From contig JAPKZC010000408.1 in NCBI GenBank assembly GCA_026394025.1, forward strand, positions 1 to 9,711: a stretch of DNA of 9,711 nucleotides, written 5' to 3'. Source of the DNA: Candidatus Solibacter sp. (lineage in GTDB: Bacteria; Acidobacteriota; Terriglobia; Bryobacterales; Bryobacteraceae). Of the stretch, positions 1 to 7,132 are shown one piece after another. A program made the translations under genes and the position numbers. The notes below the pieces were generated by a model that saw nothing but the letters and a program-made list of their open reading frames with translations, was not told the origin of the DNA and ran no database searches. Numbering within the stretch: the first letter of the stretch is position 1; each line of letters starts with the position of its first letter.

Positions 1-154
1 CTCGCAACCGAGGACGGTGGCCGGCGACAGCCGCAACGGGAAATTTGTGTACCGCTCCGGCGGCACTGCAGGCGGGCGCGCAGGCAAGGGCGGGCCAGAA
101 CTGTCCTTCGACACGCTGAACGGCAACATCCGGCTGCACTCCAGGACTCTCTGA
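1..154 (+). CDS. C-terminal end of a DUF4097-type secreted/surface protein (5' end outside window)
   Basis: The frame starting at base 2 is open from the window edge to a TGA at 152-154, giving 50 residues. They contain a Gly/Arg-rich stretch and end in LSFDTLNGNIRLHSR, which closely resembles the end of the next gene (TFKTYNGTIYLRKKK). The shared 'x-N-G-x-I-x-L' ending is the beta-strand repeat typical of DUF4097 putative adhesin proteins, so this looks like the tail of a tandem paralogue. Only 13 bp separate its stop from the next start, suggesting co-transcription. The role of the family is poorly defined; an envelope location is inferred from the neighbour's signal peptide. Nothing can be said about its N-terminus. 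Confidence 0.7.
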   Translation, partial: SQPRTVAGDSRNGKFVYRSGGTAGGRAGKGGPELSFDTLNGNIRLHSRTL

Positions 155-167
155 AAAGGAAAATACG

Positions 168-974
168 ATGAAACCAAAGAGCGCCCTTGTGGGCATTACG
201 CTGGTGGCTTGTTCGCTCGGACTGGCGCAGGATACGAATAGCGAACGGGTGGTTGTACCCGCACGCAATACCACGCACGCACGCAAAGTAGACGTGAACA
301 TGATGGGCGGCTCGATCACGGTAAAGAGCTACGCAGGCAAGGAAGTGATCGTAGAGGCGCGCGACGGCAGCAGCGGGCGTGACCGCGATCCCAAGACAGT
401 GGGCGGCATGCGGCGTCTCGACCTTCCGGCGCGAGGCCTCTCGGTGGAAGAAGAAAACAACGTGGTGACGGTACGCATGCAGCGCATGCAGCACGCGGAA
501 CTGGTGATCTCCGTGCCGCCCGACACCTCGCTTACCCTGCGCACCATGCAGGGTGAAAACGCCGTGGAAGGTGTCAAGGGCGAACTGGACGTCAATAGCC
601 ACAACGGCAAGATCACCTTAACCAACGTGTCCGGCTCGGTGCTGGCGAATACCATGAACGGCACCATGAAAGTCACCATGGACTCCGTGGATGCCAACAA
701 GCCGCTCTCCTTCAGCAGCATGAACGGCACGATCGACGTGACTCTCCCGGCGGACTTCAAGGCCAACGTGAAACTGCGCACCGACCACGGAGCGGTCTAC
801 AGCGACTTCGACTTCAAACTCGGCGGTGGAGCCATCACGGAGAAGAACGATTCAGCGGACGGCAAATTCAAGGTGAAGATGGACCGGACCATCAACGGCA
901 CCATCAACGGCGGCGGCGCAGAAGCCACGTTTAAGACCTATAACGGCACGATCTATCTGCGGAAGAAGAAGTGA
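168..974 (+). CDS. DUF4097-like secreted beta-repeat protein
   Basis: A 268-residue protein with an N-terminal export signal: basic MKPK, then a hydrophobic stretch to about residue 20. Two processing modes are possible: a lipobox-like LVAC with Cys15, which would give a lipoprotein, or signal peptidase I cleavage after GLA at 18-20. The mature part is predicted to be almost all beta and carries a recurring N-G-x-(I/T/M) strand motif at residues 146, 164, 186, 243 and 259, a pattern typical of DUF4097/putative adhesin proteins, which form stacked beta structures. The ATG at 168 has a good Shine-Dalgarno (AAGGA, 156-160) 7 nt upstream and lies 13 bp after a paralogous gene. The biochemical function is unknown; a surface or periplasmic structural role is inference. 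There are no catalytic motifs and no transmembrane segment beyond the signal. Confidence 0.8.
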   Translation: MKPKSALVGITLVACSLGLAQDTNSERVVVPARNTTHARKVDVNMMGGSITVKSYAGKEVIVEARDGSSGRDRDPKTVGGMRRLDLPARGLSVEEENNVVTVRMQRMQHAELVISVPPDTSLTLRTMQGENAVEGVKGELDVNSHNGKITLTNVSGSVLANTMNGTMKVTMDSVDANKPLSFSSMNGTIDVTLPADFKANVKLRTDHGAVYSDFDFKLGGGAITEKNDSADGKFKVKMDRTINGTINGGGAEATFKTYNGTIYLRKKK

Positions 975-1059
975 ATCGCTCCCTGACGGTCGCGGCTCCG
1001 ATCGGCGCTGCGACGCGCAGAGCGGTTGTGTCATTGCGGGTTCCCTCCCCCGAACCCGT

Positions 1060-1065
1060 TACAAT
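1060..1065 (+). promoter_or_regulatory. Candidate -10 element for the larC-metG-tatD-polyprenyl synthase operon
   Basis: TACAAT, one mismatch from TATAAT, sits in the 99-bp gap between the DUF4097 gene and larC, the only sizeable gap before the four-gene run. No good -35 is present: TTGCGG at 1034-1039 would need a 20-bp spacer. Transcription would begin near 1072-1074, at or just before the GTG start of larC, so the message would be nearly leaderless. This also argues against the upstream TTG start at 1026, whose reading frame would run across the promoter. Confidence 0.35.
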
Positions 1066-1073
1066 GTAGGTTC

Positions 1074-2234
1074 GTGCCTATTACCTGCTATCTGGACGCA
1101 TTCTCTGGGGTTAGCGGCGACATGCTGGTTGGCGCCCTGGCCGATGCCGGCGCCGACCAAGCCGCCATCACGGACGCCATCGCCTCGCTCGAGGCCGGAG
1201 CCGTGGTATCTTTCGAAAAGGTGAAGCGCTCCGGAATCGGCGCCACCAAGTACCGCGTGGCGGTACAGGAAACCAAGACCCATCGCCACCTCTCCCCTAT
1301 CATCAGGATGATAGAGCGGGCGAATCTGGCCGAGCCCGCCAAGCGGACCGCCATCCGCGTCTTCCGCAAGCTAGCGGAAGCCGAGGCGCTGGTCCACCAG
1401 GTACCTATCGAGAAGGTTCACTTCCACGAGGTGGGTGCGGCCGATTCCATCGCCGATATCGTGGGCACCGCCGTCGCGCTCGACCTGCTGGAAATCGAAA
1501 CCGTGGTCTCCTCCCCGCTCAATGTGGGCTCTGGCACCGTCCGCACCGAGCACGGCGTGCTTCCCGTGCCCGCTCCGGCCACCGCGCTCTTGCTCACCGG
1601 AGTGCCCATCTACGCGCGCGGGCCCGCGCTCGAACTCACCACGCCTACCGGCGCCGCCGTGGCCGTAACCCTGGCCACCCGCTTCGGCGTGTTGCCTCCC
1701 ATGAGGGTCACCGCGACGGGATACGGCGCCGGCGATCACGAGTTTCCCGATCACGCTAACGTTCTGCGCGTTATCCTGGGCGAACCCACCGGCGCCGATG
1801 AAGCCCTCTCCGTCTGTGTGATCGAGGCCAATATAGACGACCTCAACCCGCAGGTGCTCGCCTACACCACCGAACGCCTGGTGGAATTCGGCGCGCTGGA
1901 CGTGTCTCTGCAGCCCGTGCAAATGAAAAAGGGCCGCGCCGGCACTTTGCTCCGCGCCGTCGCCAGACCGGAGCACCGCGAGGCCATCGCGCAACTCATC
2001 TTCGCCGAAACCTCCACGCTGGGCGTGCGCATCTATCCCGCCGAACGCCGCGTGCAGGCGCGCACCTGGACCGAGGTGGATACGCCCCACGGCAAGGTGC
2101 GCATCAAAGTTTCCAGCGAAGGCAGCTATGCCCCCGAGTACGAAGACTGCCGCCGTCTGGCCGCGCAAAGCGGTGTGGCACTCAAGCACATCATCGCCGA
2201 AGCCAATTACGCGTACTTGAAACTAACCAGATGA
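1074..2234 (+). CDS. larC: LarC-type nickel insertion protein (pyridinium-3,5-bisthiocarboxylate mononucleotide nickel chelatase)
   Basis: LarC inserts nickel, in a CTP-dependent reaction, into the pincer nucleotide cofactor made by LarB and LarE; the cofactor is used by lactate racemase (LarA) and related enzymes. With the GTG start at 1074 the protein is 386 residues, the usual full length. Family signatures are clear: YLDAFSGVSGDML at residues 6-18, VHFHEVGAADS at 115-125, EANIDDLNP at 251-259 and MKKGRAG at 284-290. The open frame reaches back to a TTG at 1026, but those 16 extra residues are not family-like and cross a likely -10 box, so GTG is preferred. The N-terminal (LarC1) and C-terminal (LarC2) parts are in one frame, unlike Lactiplantibacillus plantarum larC, which uses a frameshift. 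The stop overlaps the metG start by 4 nt. No larA, larB or larE is in the window. Confidence 0.9.
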   Translation: MPITCYLDAFSGVSGDMLVGALADAGADQAAITDAIASLEAGAVVSFEKVKRSGIGATKYRVAVQETKTHRHLSPIIRMIERANLAEPAKRTAIRVFRKLAEAEALVHQVPIEKVHFHEVGAADSIADIVGTAVALDLLEIETVVSSPLNVGSGTVRTEHGVLPVPAPATALLLTGVPIYARGPALELTTPTGAAVAVTLATRFGVLPPMRVTATGYGAGDHEFPDHANVLRVILGEPTGADEALSVCVIEANIDDLNPQVLAYTTERLVEFGALDVSLQPVQMKKGRAGTLLRAVARPEHREAIAQLIFAETSTLGVRIYPAERRVQARTWTEVDTPHGKVRIKVSSEGSYAPEYEDCRRLAAQSGVALKHIIAEANYAYLKLTR

Positions 2235-4147
2235 AATACTACCTGACGACTCCGCTGTATTACGTGAACGCCGCTCCGCACATCGGGCACACGTACACCA
2301 CCATGGCCGCCGAGACCATCGCGCGTTTCAGACGCATGCAGGGCTATGACGCCGTAATGTTCACCGGCACTGATGAGCACGGCCAGAAGGTGGAGCGCTC
2401 GGCCGAAGCCGCCGGGAAAACGCCGCAGGAATTCACCGACACCATCTCCGCGGAATTCCGCGCGCAGTGGGAGAAGCTCAACATCCGCGTGGACCGCACC
2501 ATCCGCACCACCGACCCGAAGCATCACAGAGTGGTGCAGGCGCTTTTCCAGCGCTGCATGGACAACGGGTACGTCTACAAGGGCAGCTACACGGGCCAGT
2601 ACTGCGTGTCCGACGAACTTTACGCCAACGAGGCTAAGGCCGGCGATCCCTGCCCCATCTGCGGACGCCCCACGGAGACCGTCACCGAGGAGAATTATTT
2701 TTTTAAACTCTCGGCGTTCACGGATAAACTGATTGCCCTTTACGAGACTCACCCCGAGTTTATTCAGCCGGAGACGCGTCGCAATGAGGTGATCGCTTTC
2801 GTGCGCCAGGGGCTGAACGATCTTTCTATCAGCCGGACTACGCTCAAATGGGGCATCCCGCTGCCGGTGGAAGGCCAGCACGTCTTTTACGTTTGGTTCG
2901 ACGCGCTCATCGGTTACATGAGCGCGGTGGATGGCGAAGAATTGTGGCCCGCCGACCTGCACCTGATCGGCAAGGAAATCGCGCGCTTCCATGCCGTGTT
3001 CTGGCCGGCGTTCCTGATGGCGGGGGGCATGCCGCTCCCTAAGCAAGTCTACGCCCACGGCTGGCTGCTCTTTGAAAACGACAAGATGAGCAAGAGCCGC
3101 GGCAATATCGTGCGCTCCGAACCCATCCGCCAGGTGATGGGCGCCGACGCACTGCGCTACTTCCTGCTGCGCGAAATCGTCTTTGGACAGGACGGCGCGT
3201 TCAGCTACGACGCCCTCATCGGCCGCTACAATTCCGATCTTGCCAACGGACTCGGCAACCTCGCCAGCCGCACCCTGACCATGATCCATCAGTACCGCGG
3301 CGACGAAATTCCCGAGGGCAGCGATCCCCAGATTGCCACACTGGCGAACGAGACCGTGGCCGCGGTGCGGACGTACTTCGACGCCTTCGAGTTTTCCAAG
3401 GGGCTGGAAGCCGTGTGGGCGCTCATCTCCGCCGTCGATAAGTACATCGTACAGAAGGCGCCCTGGAAGCTGGCCCGGCAAGTCGATCAGGTCTCGCAGA
3501 CCGATCTGAGCGCCACGCTGTACACCGCCGCCGAGAGCCTGCGGATCGCTACCGCCTTGCTCAGTCCGGTACTGCCGCAATCCGCTCCCAGAATTTGGGC
3601 GCAACTCGGGATGCCCGAATCCATCGACTCGCTGCGCTACGAGACCCTGGAATGGGGCACGCTGCAGCCCGGCCAGAAGATCGGCGAAATCGCCCCGGTG
3701 TTCCCGCGCATCGATTTGAAGGAAGCGGTATCTTCCATGCGGGCGCTGGAAGAAAAGGTCACCGCCGAACAGAACGAACTGCTCGGCAAGAAACCGGAGG
3801 CGGCGGAACCCGCGGACGAGAAGATCGCCGTCGAGGACTTCGCCAAGGTGGACCTGCGCGTCGGCCTGGTGAAGTTCGCCGAGCGGGTCAAGAACTCCGA
3901 CAAGCTGATGCACCTGAAGGTGGATATCGGCGAAGCGGCGCCGCGCACCATCGTGGCCGGCATTGCCGAAGGCTATTCTCCGGAGCAATTGCTGAACCGC
4001 AAGGTGGTCATCGTAGCGAATTTGCAGCCGCGCAAGCTGAAAGGCATCGAATCTAACGGAATGATCGTGGCGGCGTCGGTGGAAGGCGGCAAACCCGTCC
4101 TGGCCGGCTTCCACGAGGACATCCCGGTGGGAGCGCGTCTGAAGTGA
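2231..4147 (+). CDS. metG: Methionine--tRNA ligase with C-terminal tRNA-binding domain
   Basis: A cytoplasmic class I aminoacyl-tRNA synthetase that charges tRNA-Met, 638 residues. Rossmann-fold catalytic motifs are intact: HIGH at 17-20 (PHIGH), TGTDEHGQK at 45-53, WFDA at 222-225 and KMSKS at 285-289. The connective-peptide metal knuckle is incomplete: C125 and C141/C144 are present, but the position usually forming C-x2-C with the first Cys is Asp128. An anticodon-binding helical domain covers roughly 320-500, followed by a charged linker (about 505-530). The C-terminal EMAPII-like/Trbp111-like domain from about 535 (DLRVGLV, NLQPRKLKGIESNGM) aids dimerisation and tRNA binding. The ATG overlaps the larC stop (ATGA) and has no clear Shine-Dalgarno, which suggests translational coupling. 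The stop overlaps the tatD start (GTGA). Confidence 0.97.
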   Translation: MKYYLTTPLYYVNAAPHIGHTYTTMAAETIARFRRMQGYDAVMFTGTDEHGQKVERSAEAAGKTPQEFTDTISAEFRAQWEKLNIRVDRTIRTTDPKHHRVVQALFQRCMDNGYVYKGSYTGQYCVSDELYANEAKAGDPCPICGRPTETVTEENYFFKLSAFTDKLIALYETHPEFIQPETRRNEVIAFVRQGLNDLSISRTTLKWGIPLPVEGQHVFYVWFDALIGYMSAVDGEELWPADLHLIGKEIARFHAVFWPAFLMAGGMPLPKQVYAHGWLLFENDKMSKSRGNIVRSEPIRQVMGADALRYFLLREIVFGQDGAFSYDALIGRYNSDLANGLGNLASRTLTMIHQYRGDEIPEGSDPQIATLANETVAAVRTYFDAFEFSKGLEAVWALISAVDKYIVQKAPWKLARQVDQVSQTDLSATLYTAAESLRIATALLSPVLPQSAPRIWAQLGMPESIDSLRYETLEWGTLQPGQKIGEIAPVFPRIDLKEAVSSMRALEEKVTAEQNELLGKKPEAAEPADEKIAVEDFAKVDLRVGLVKFAERVKNSDKLMHLKVDIGEAAPRTIVAGIAEGYSPEQLLNRKVVIVANLQPRKLKGIESNGMIVAASVEGGKPVLAGFHEDIPVGARLK

Positions 4148-4917
4148 GCCTGGTAGATTCGCATTGTCACCTGGACGACGAGAAGTTCGATCCCGATCGC
4201 GCGCAGGTAATCGAGCGCGCCCTGGCCGCCGGCGTGGAGCTGATGATGGCCATCGGTACCGGCGGCCGTCTGGATGTGGCTATCCAGCAGGCTGAGCGCT
4301 ATCCGTTTATCTACGCCACCATCGGCGTGCATCCGCACGACGCCGCGAAGGCTAAGCCCGACACCTTCGCTCGCCTGCGCGATTTGGCCAGCCATCCGAA
4401 AGTGCTGGCCATCGGCGAGATAGGGCTGGACTACCACTACGATTTCTCTCCCCGCGAGGTACAGCGCTCCGTGTTTGATCACCAGTTGGAGATCGCCGCT
4501 GCCGCCGGCAAGCCTATCGTGATCCACACCCGCGAAGCCTGGGAGGACACCATGGCGCAGGTGGCCGGTTTGCCCCACGGCGGCATCATGCACTGCTTCA
4601 CCGGCGATGCCGCCCAAGCCCGCCAGGCGCTGAACCTGGGCTTTCATTTGAGTTTCGGCGGGGTCCTCACTTTCCCCAAAGCCGAAACCCTGCGCGAAGC
4701 CGCCAGAGTCACCCCCGAAGACCGTCTCCTGGTCGAGACCGATTGCCCGTACCTCGCCCCCGTGCCGCATCGCGGAAAGCGCAACGAACCGGCGTTCGTG
4801 GTAGAGACCGCGCGACGTCTGGCCGAGGTGCGCGGCGTCACCCCGGAGGCAATCGCCGAATGTACCACTAGTAATTTCCGCGCTCTGTGTTTGCGCGGGC
4901 AGACCGGTAACGGTTAA
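4144..4917 (+). CDS. tatD: TatD family metal-dependent hydrolase/DNase (YcfH/YabD-like)
   Basis: A 257-residue TIM-barrel amidohydrolase of the TatD family, cytoplasmic, whose characterised members are metal-dependent DNases. The metal-ligand set is complete: H7 and H9 in SHCHLD, E92 in GEIGLDYHYD, H128 in IHTRE, H150 in MHCFTG and D200 in ETDCPYLAP. The 'PHRGKRNEP' segment at 208-216 is also family-typical. The start is GTG at 4144, giving the canonical VDSHCHLD N-terminus and a 4-nt overlap with the metG stop; a weak GGGAG lies about 10 nt upstream. A TatD-like gene after the methionyl-tRNA synthetase gene is a recurrent bacterial arrangement (metS-yabD in Bacillus subtilis), which supports the YcfH/YabD subgroup. 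The physiological substrate cannot be read from the sequence. Confidence 0.93.
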   Translation: MSLVDSHCHLDDEKFDPDRAQVIERALAAGVELMMAIGTGGRLDVAIQQAERYPFIYATIGVHPHDAAKAKPDTFARLRDLASHPKVLAIGEIGLDYHYDFSPREVQRSVFDHQLEIAAAAGKPIVIHTREAWEDTMAQVAGLPHGGIMHCFTGDAAQARQALNLGFHLSFGGVLTFPKAETLREAARVTPEDRLLVETDCPYLAPVPHRGKRNEPAFVVETARRLAEVRGVTPEAIAECTTSNFRALCLRGQTGNG

Positions 4918-4931
4918 ACTGGTTAACTTAC

Positions 4932-5933
4932 ATGAATTTAGGCAAGCTGGGACAGGCGCTGACAGCTCGGGAGATTTTCGACCTGATCCAGGACGACCTG
5001 GAGCAGGTCGAAAAGAAGATCACCGCGGAATCGGTGGCGTCGGTAGACGCCGTCACCGCGATCGGGCAGTACCTGCAATCGGCGGGCGGCAAGCGCCTGC
5101 GCCCTGCTCTGCTGTTGCTCTCCGCCAAACTCGTCGGCAACGGCGGAACCTCCGCCATCCAGCTGGGTGCGGTCGTCGAGCTGATCCACGCCGCAACCCT
5201 GGTGCATGACGACGTCATCGATACCGCCGAAACCCGCCGCGGCCGCCCTTCCACTAACGTGCGATGGGGCAATCACACCTGCGTGCTGGCCGGCGACTGG
5301 ATGTACATGCAGGCCTTCCAGATCGCGCTGCGCGAGCGCAGTTTCGAGATGCTGGACCTGCTGATCGGCCTTACCCAGGTCATGGTGGAGGGCGAACTTC
5401 TGCAACTGGAGCGGATCGGCCGCATCGACGTCACCGAAGCCGATTGCATGGAACTGGTGGACCGCAAGACCGCCTGCCTGTTCAGCGTCTGCGCCCGCCT
5501 GGGTGGCCTGGCGGGGCACAGCGATCCGCGCACGCAGGAAAAGCTGGGCGAGTACGCCTGGAATCTGGGCATGGCCTTCCAGTTGGTGGACGACGTCCTG
5601 GATTTCACCGCCCGTGAGAAGACCCTTGGCAAGCCGGTGGGCGGCGATCTCCGTGAAGGCAAAGTGACGCTCCCCCTGGTGTACGCCCTCGAACTCGCCA
5701 ACGCCGACGAGCGCGCCCTGGTAGAGACCATCCTGCGCGACCGCAGCTACGAGCGCGTTCCGTTCAAACGCATTCTGGCGCTGCTGGAGAAGTACCAGGG
5801 CATAGAACGGGTGAAAGAGCGCGCACAAACGTTCACCGACAAGGCTCGCCAGACGATCGGCGAATTCCCCGAGTCCCCCTACCAGCGCGCCCTGCTCGCC
5901 GTCACCGACCTGATCACCGAGCGCGACCACTAG
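4932..5933 (+). CDS. Long-chain trans-polyprenyl diphosphate synthase (probable octaprenyl/heptaprenyl type)
   Basis: This enzyme condenses isopentenyl diphosphate onto an allylic diphosphate to build the all-trans isoprenoid tail of quinones. The 333 residues carry GGKRLRP (52-58), the first Asp-rich motif DDVID (93-97, followed by TAETRRG), the second motif DDVLD (220-224, in FQLVDDVLDF) and GDLREGKVTLPL (238-249). Residues 5 and 4 positions before the first Asp motif are Ala88 and Thr89, not the bulky aromatics that stop the chain at C15-C20 in FPP/GGPP synthases, so a long product is likely (C35-C40 inferred). The ATG at 4932 is 14 bp after the tatD stop and has no obvious Shine-Dalgarno. 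Octaprenyl synthase (ispB) is the nearest named relative, but the exact chain length is not readable. The 3' end overlaps the converging aminotransferase gene by 20 bp. Confidence 0.9.
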   Translation: MNLGKLGQALTAREIFDLIQDDLEQVEKKITAESVASVDAVTAIGQYLQSAGGKRLRPALLLLSAKLVGNGGTSAIQLGAVVELIHAATLVHDDVIDTAETRRGRPSTNVRWGNHTCVLAGDWMYMQAFQIALRERSFEMLDLLIGLTQVMVEGELLQLERIGRIDVTEADCMELVDRKTACLFSVCARLGGLAGHSDPRTQEKLGEYAWNLGMAFQLVDDVLDFTAREKTLGKPVGGDLREGKVTLPLVYALELANADERALVETILRDRSYERVPFKRILALLEKYQGIERVKERAQTFTDKARQTIGEFPESPYQRALLAVTDLITERDH

Positions 5934-7063
5934 CCATCACTTTACGGAAGGCGTCCTGGAACTTCTTCATCTCTTCGGCCAAGCCGACGGTGACCCGCAT
6001 ATGCGTGGGCCAGACCGGCCAGCGCCGCCCAACATAGATCTTCTCGGATTGCAGCGCGCTGATGACTTCCCCGACCGGCCGCTTCACGTCGATCATGAAG
6101 CAGTTTGACTTGCCGGGCACATAGCTGAAATTGTGTTTGTCCAGGAAGCTGTACGTCGCCTCACGCACGTCGGCGATATACTTGCGCCGCTCGGGAATCA
6201 CGTACTTCGCCTCCAGACTCGCACTGGCGGCGGCCATGCCCGTGATCGGCATCATGCCGGCGCTGAACCCGCCCAACTTCCGGAGCAGGTCCGGACGCGC
6301 AATGGCAGCGCCCGGCCATACCGTAGATCTTGGAGAACGTGCGCAAAATGATCACGTCCTTGTCGGCGGCCACCATATCGGTGTGGAAGGGGGCGCCGGC
6401 GATATGGGTGTAAGCCTCGTCGATCATCACCACGCTGCCAGCCGGCTTGTTGGCCACCAGCCACTCGATATCGGATTTCGAGGTCAGCGTGCCGGTGGGG
6501 TTGTTCGGATTGCAGATGTAGATCAGACCGGCAATGGGGCTGGCGGCGGCCATCGCCTTCACGTCATGGGCGTAGCCATTGTCCTTCATCAACGGCACCC
6601 GTATGGTCTCGGCGCCGATGAATGCGGCGGCGCCCGCTCCCGATTCATAACCGGGGTCCGCCATCACAAAAGGCCGATTCGGCGAGGTGAATGCCAATAC
6701 GGCCTGGTGCAAGGGAGCGCTGGAACCGGCGTATACCCGCAAGTAGTCCCGCCGGACGCCTTCCTGTTCGGAGAGCAGTTGCTGCACCCTGTCGCCTTCG
6801 CTATACCGGTAGCGTCCGCCGTGCTCGATCATCCTGGCAGCGGCTTCGCGCGCTTCCCTGCAGGGCCCCAACGGGTTCTCATTGGCGTTGAGAAGCACGG
6901 CGTCCGGGGGCGCGTCAATTTTGGAAAGCTGTGCCAGGGCGGGCTCGTTATAGAACGGCAACGTCGCTCCGGCAGTGATCATGGCGGCGATCCGGCCAAA
7001 ACTACGTCGCGAAAACCCGCGATGGATCAGGTCACGTTTCAGTTTGTCGTGCAGAATATTCAT
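5914..7063 (-). pseudogene. Tat-signal HisC-like PLP aminotransferase, interrupted by a frameshift
   Basis: A class I/II (histidinol-phosphate type) aminotransferase in two frames. The 5' frame starts at 7063 (AGGGGGG Shine-Dalgarno at 7067-7073) with a twin-arginine motif SRRSFGR (18-24), a hydrophobic stretch and an ALA cleavage site (42-44), implying folded export. It then shows NENPLGP (61-67), NPNNPTG (185-191), DEAY (215-218) and the PLP-lysine motif TFSK with K245. After GMAG (to residue 251, base 6311) homology jumps +1: the new frame reads AIARPDLLRKLGGFSAGMM and runs to a TGA at 5914-5916. Only CGCT (6307-6310) replaces the roughly 15 nt expected for the L-R-x-G-Y/F segment, a net loss of about 11 nt. 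Unrepaired, the 5' frame ends at 6161 after 300 residues, the last ~48 out of frame. Both halves are otherwise well conserved, so the lesion is recent or an assembly error. The substrate is unknown. Confidence 0.85.
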
Positions 7064-7132
7064 AGGCCCCCCTAAACAGCGCCATTGGCGGGAGAGTAGC
7101 AGTTTCCGGCGGCGGAGTCCAGAAGAAAATAT

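Noticed and set aside
1005..1023. Possible terminator hairpin after the DUF4097 gene (GCGCTGC/GCAGAGC arms, 5-nt loop)
   Set aside because: The stem contains a mismatch and is not followed by a T-tract, so it does not meet the criteria for an intrinsic terminator.
1371..2189. 272-codon - strand frame opposite larC
   Set aside because: Gly/His/Arg-rich shadow; larC motifs on the + strand explain the region.
2207..4114. Long open frame (635 codons) on the - strand opposite metG
   Set aside because: metG is certain from its motifs. The antisense frame is rich in His/Arg/Gly/Leu with no recognisable domain, as expected for the antisense of a GC-rich gene.
4905..4927. GGTTAA direct repeats (4912-4917, 4921-4926) between tatD and the polyprenyl synthase
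   Set aside because: Too short to support an operator or promoter, and the first copy lies at the tatD stop; 14-bp spacing fits simple co-transcription.
4938..5930. 330-codon - strand frame opposite the polyprenyl synthase
   Set aside because: Antisense shadow; the + strand gene has both Asp-rich motifs, and the shadow has no family features.
6131..7075. 314-codon + strand frame opposite the aminotransferase
   Set aside because: The opposite strand carries PLP-enzyme motifs in both halves; the + frame has none.
7081..7095. CGCC-ATT-GGCG mini-hairpin between serS and the aminotransferase gene
   Set aside because: Stem of 4-5 bp with no T-tract on either strand; not a terminator.
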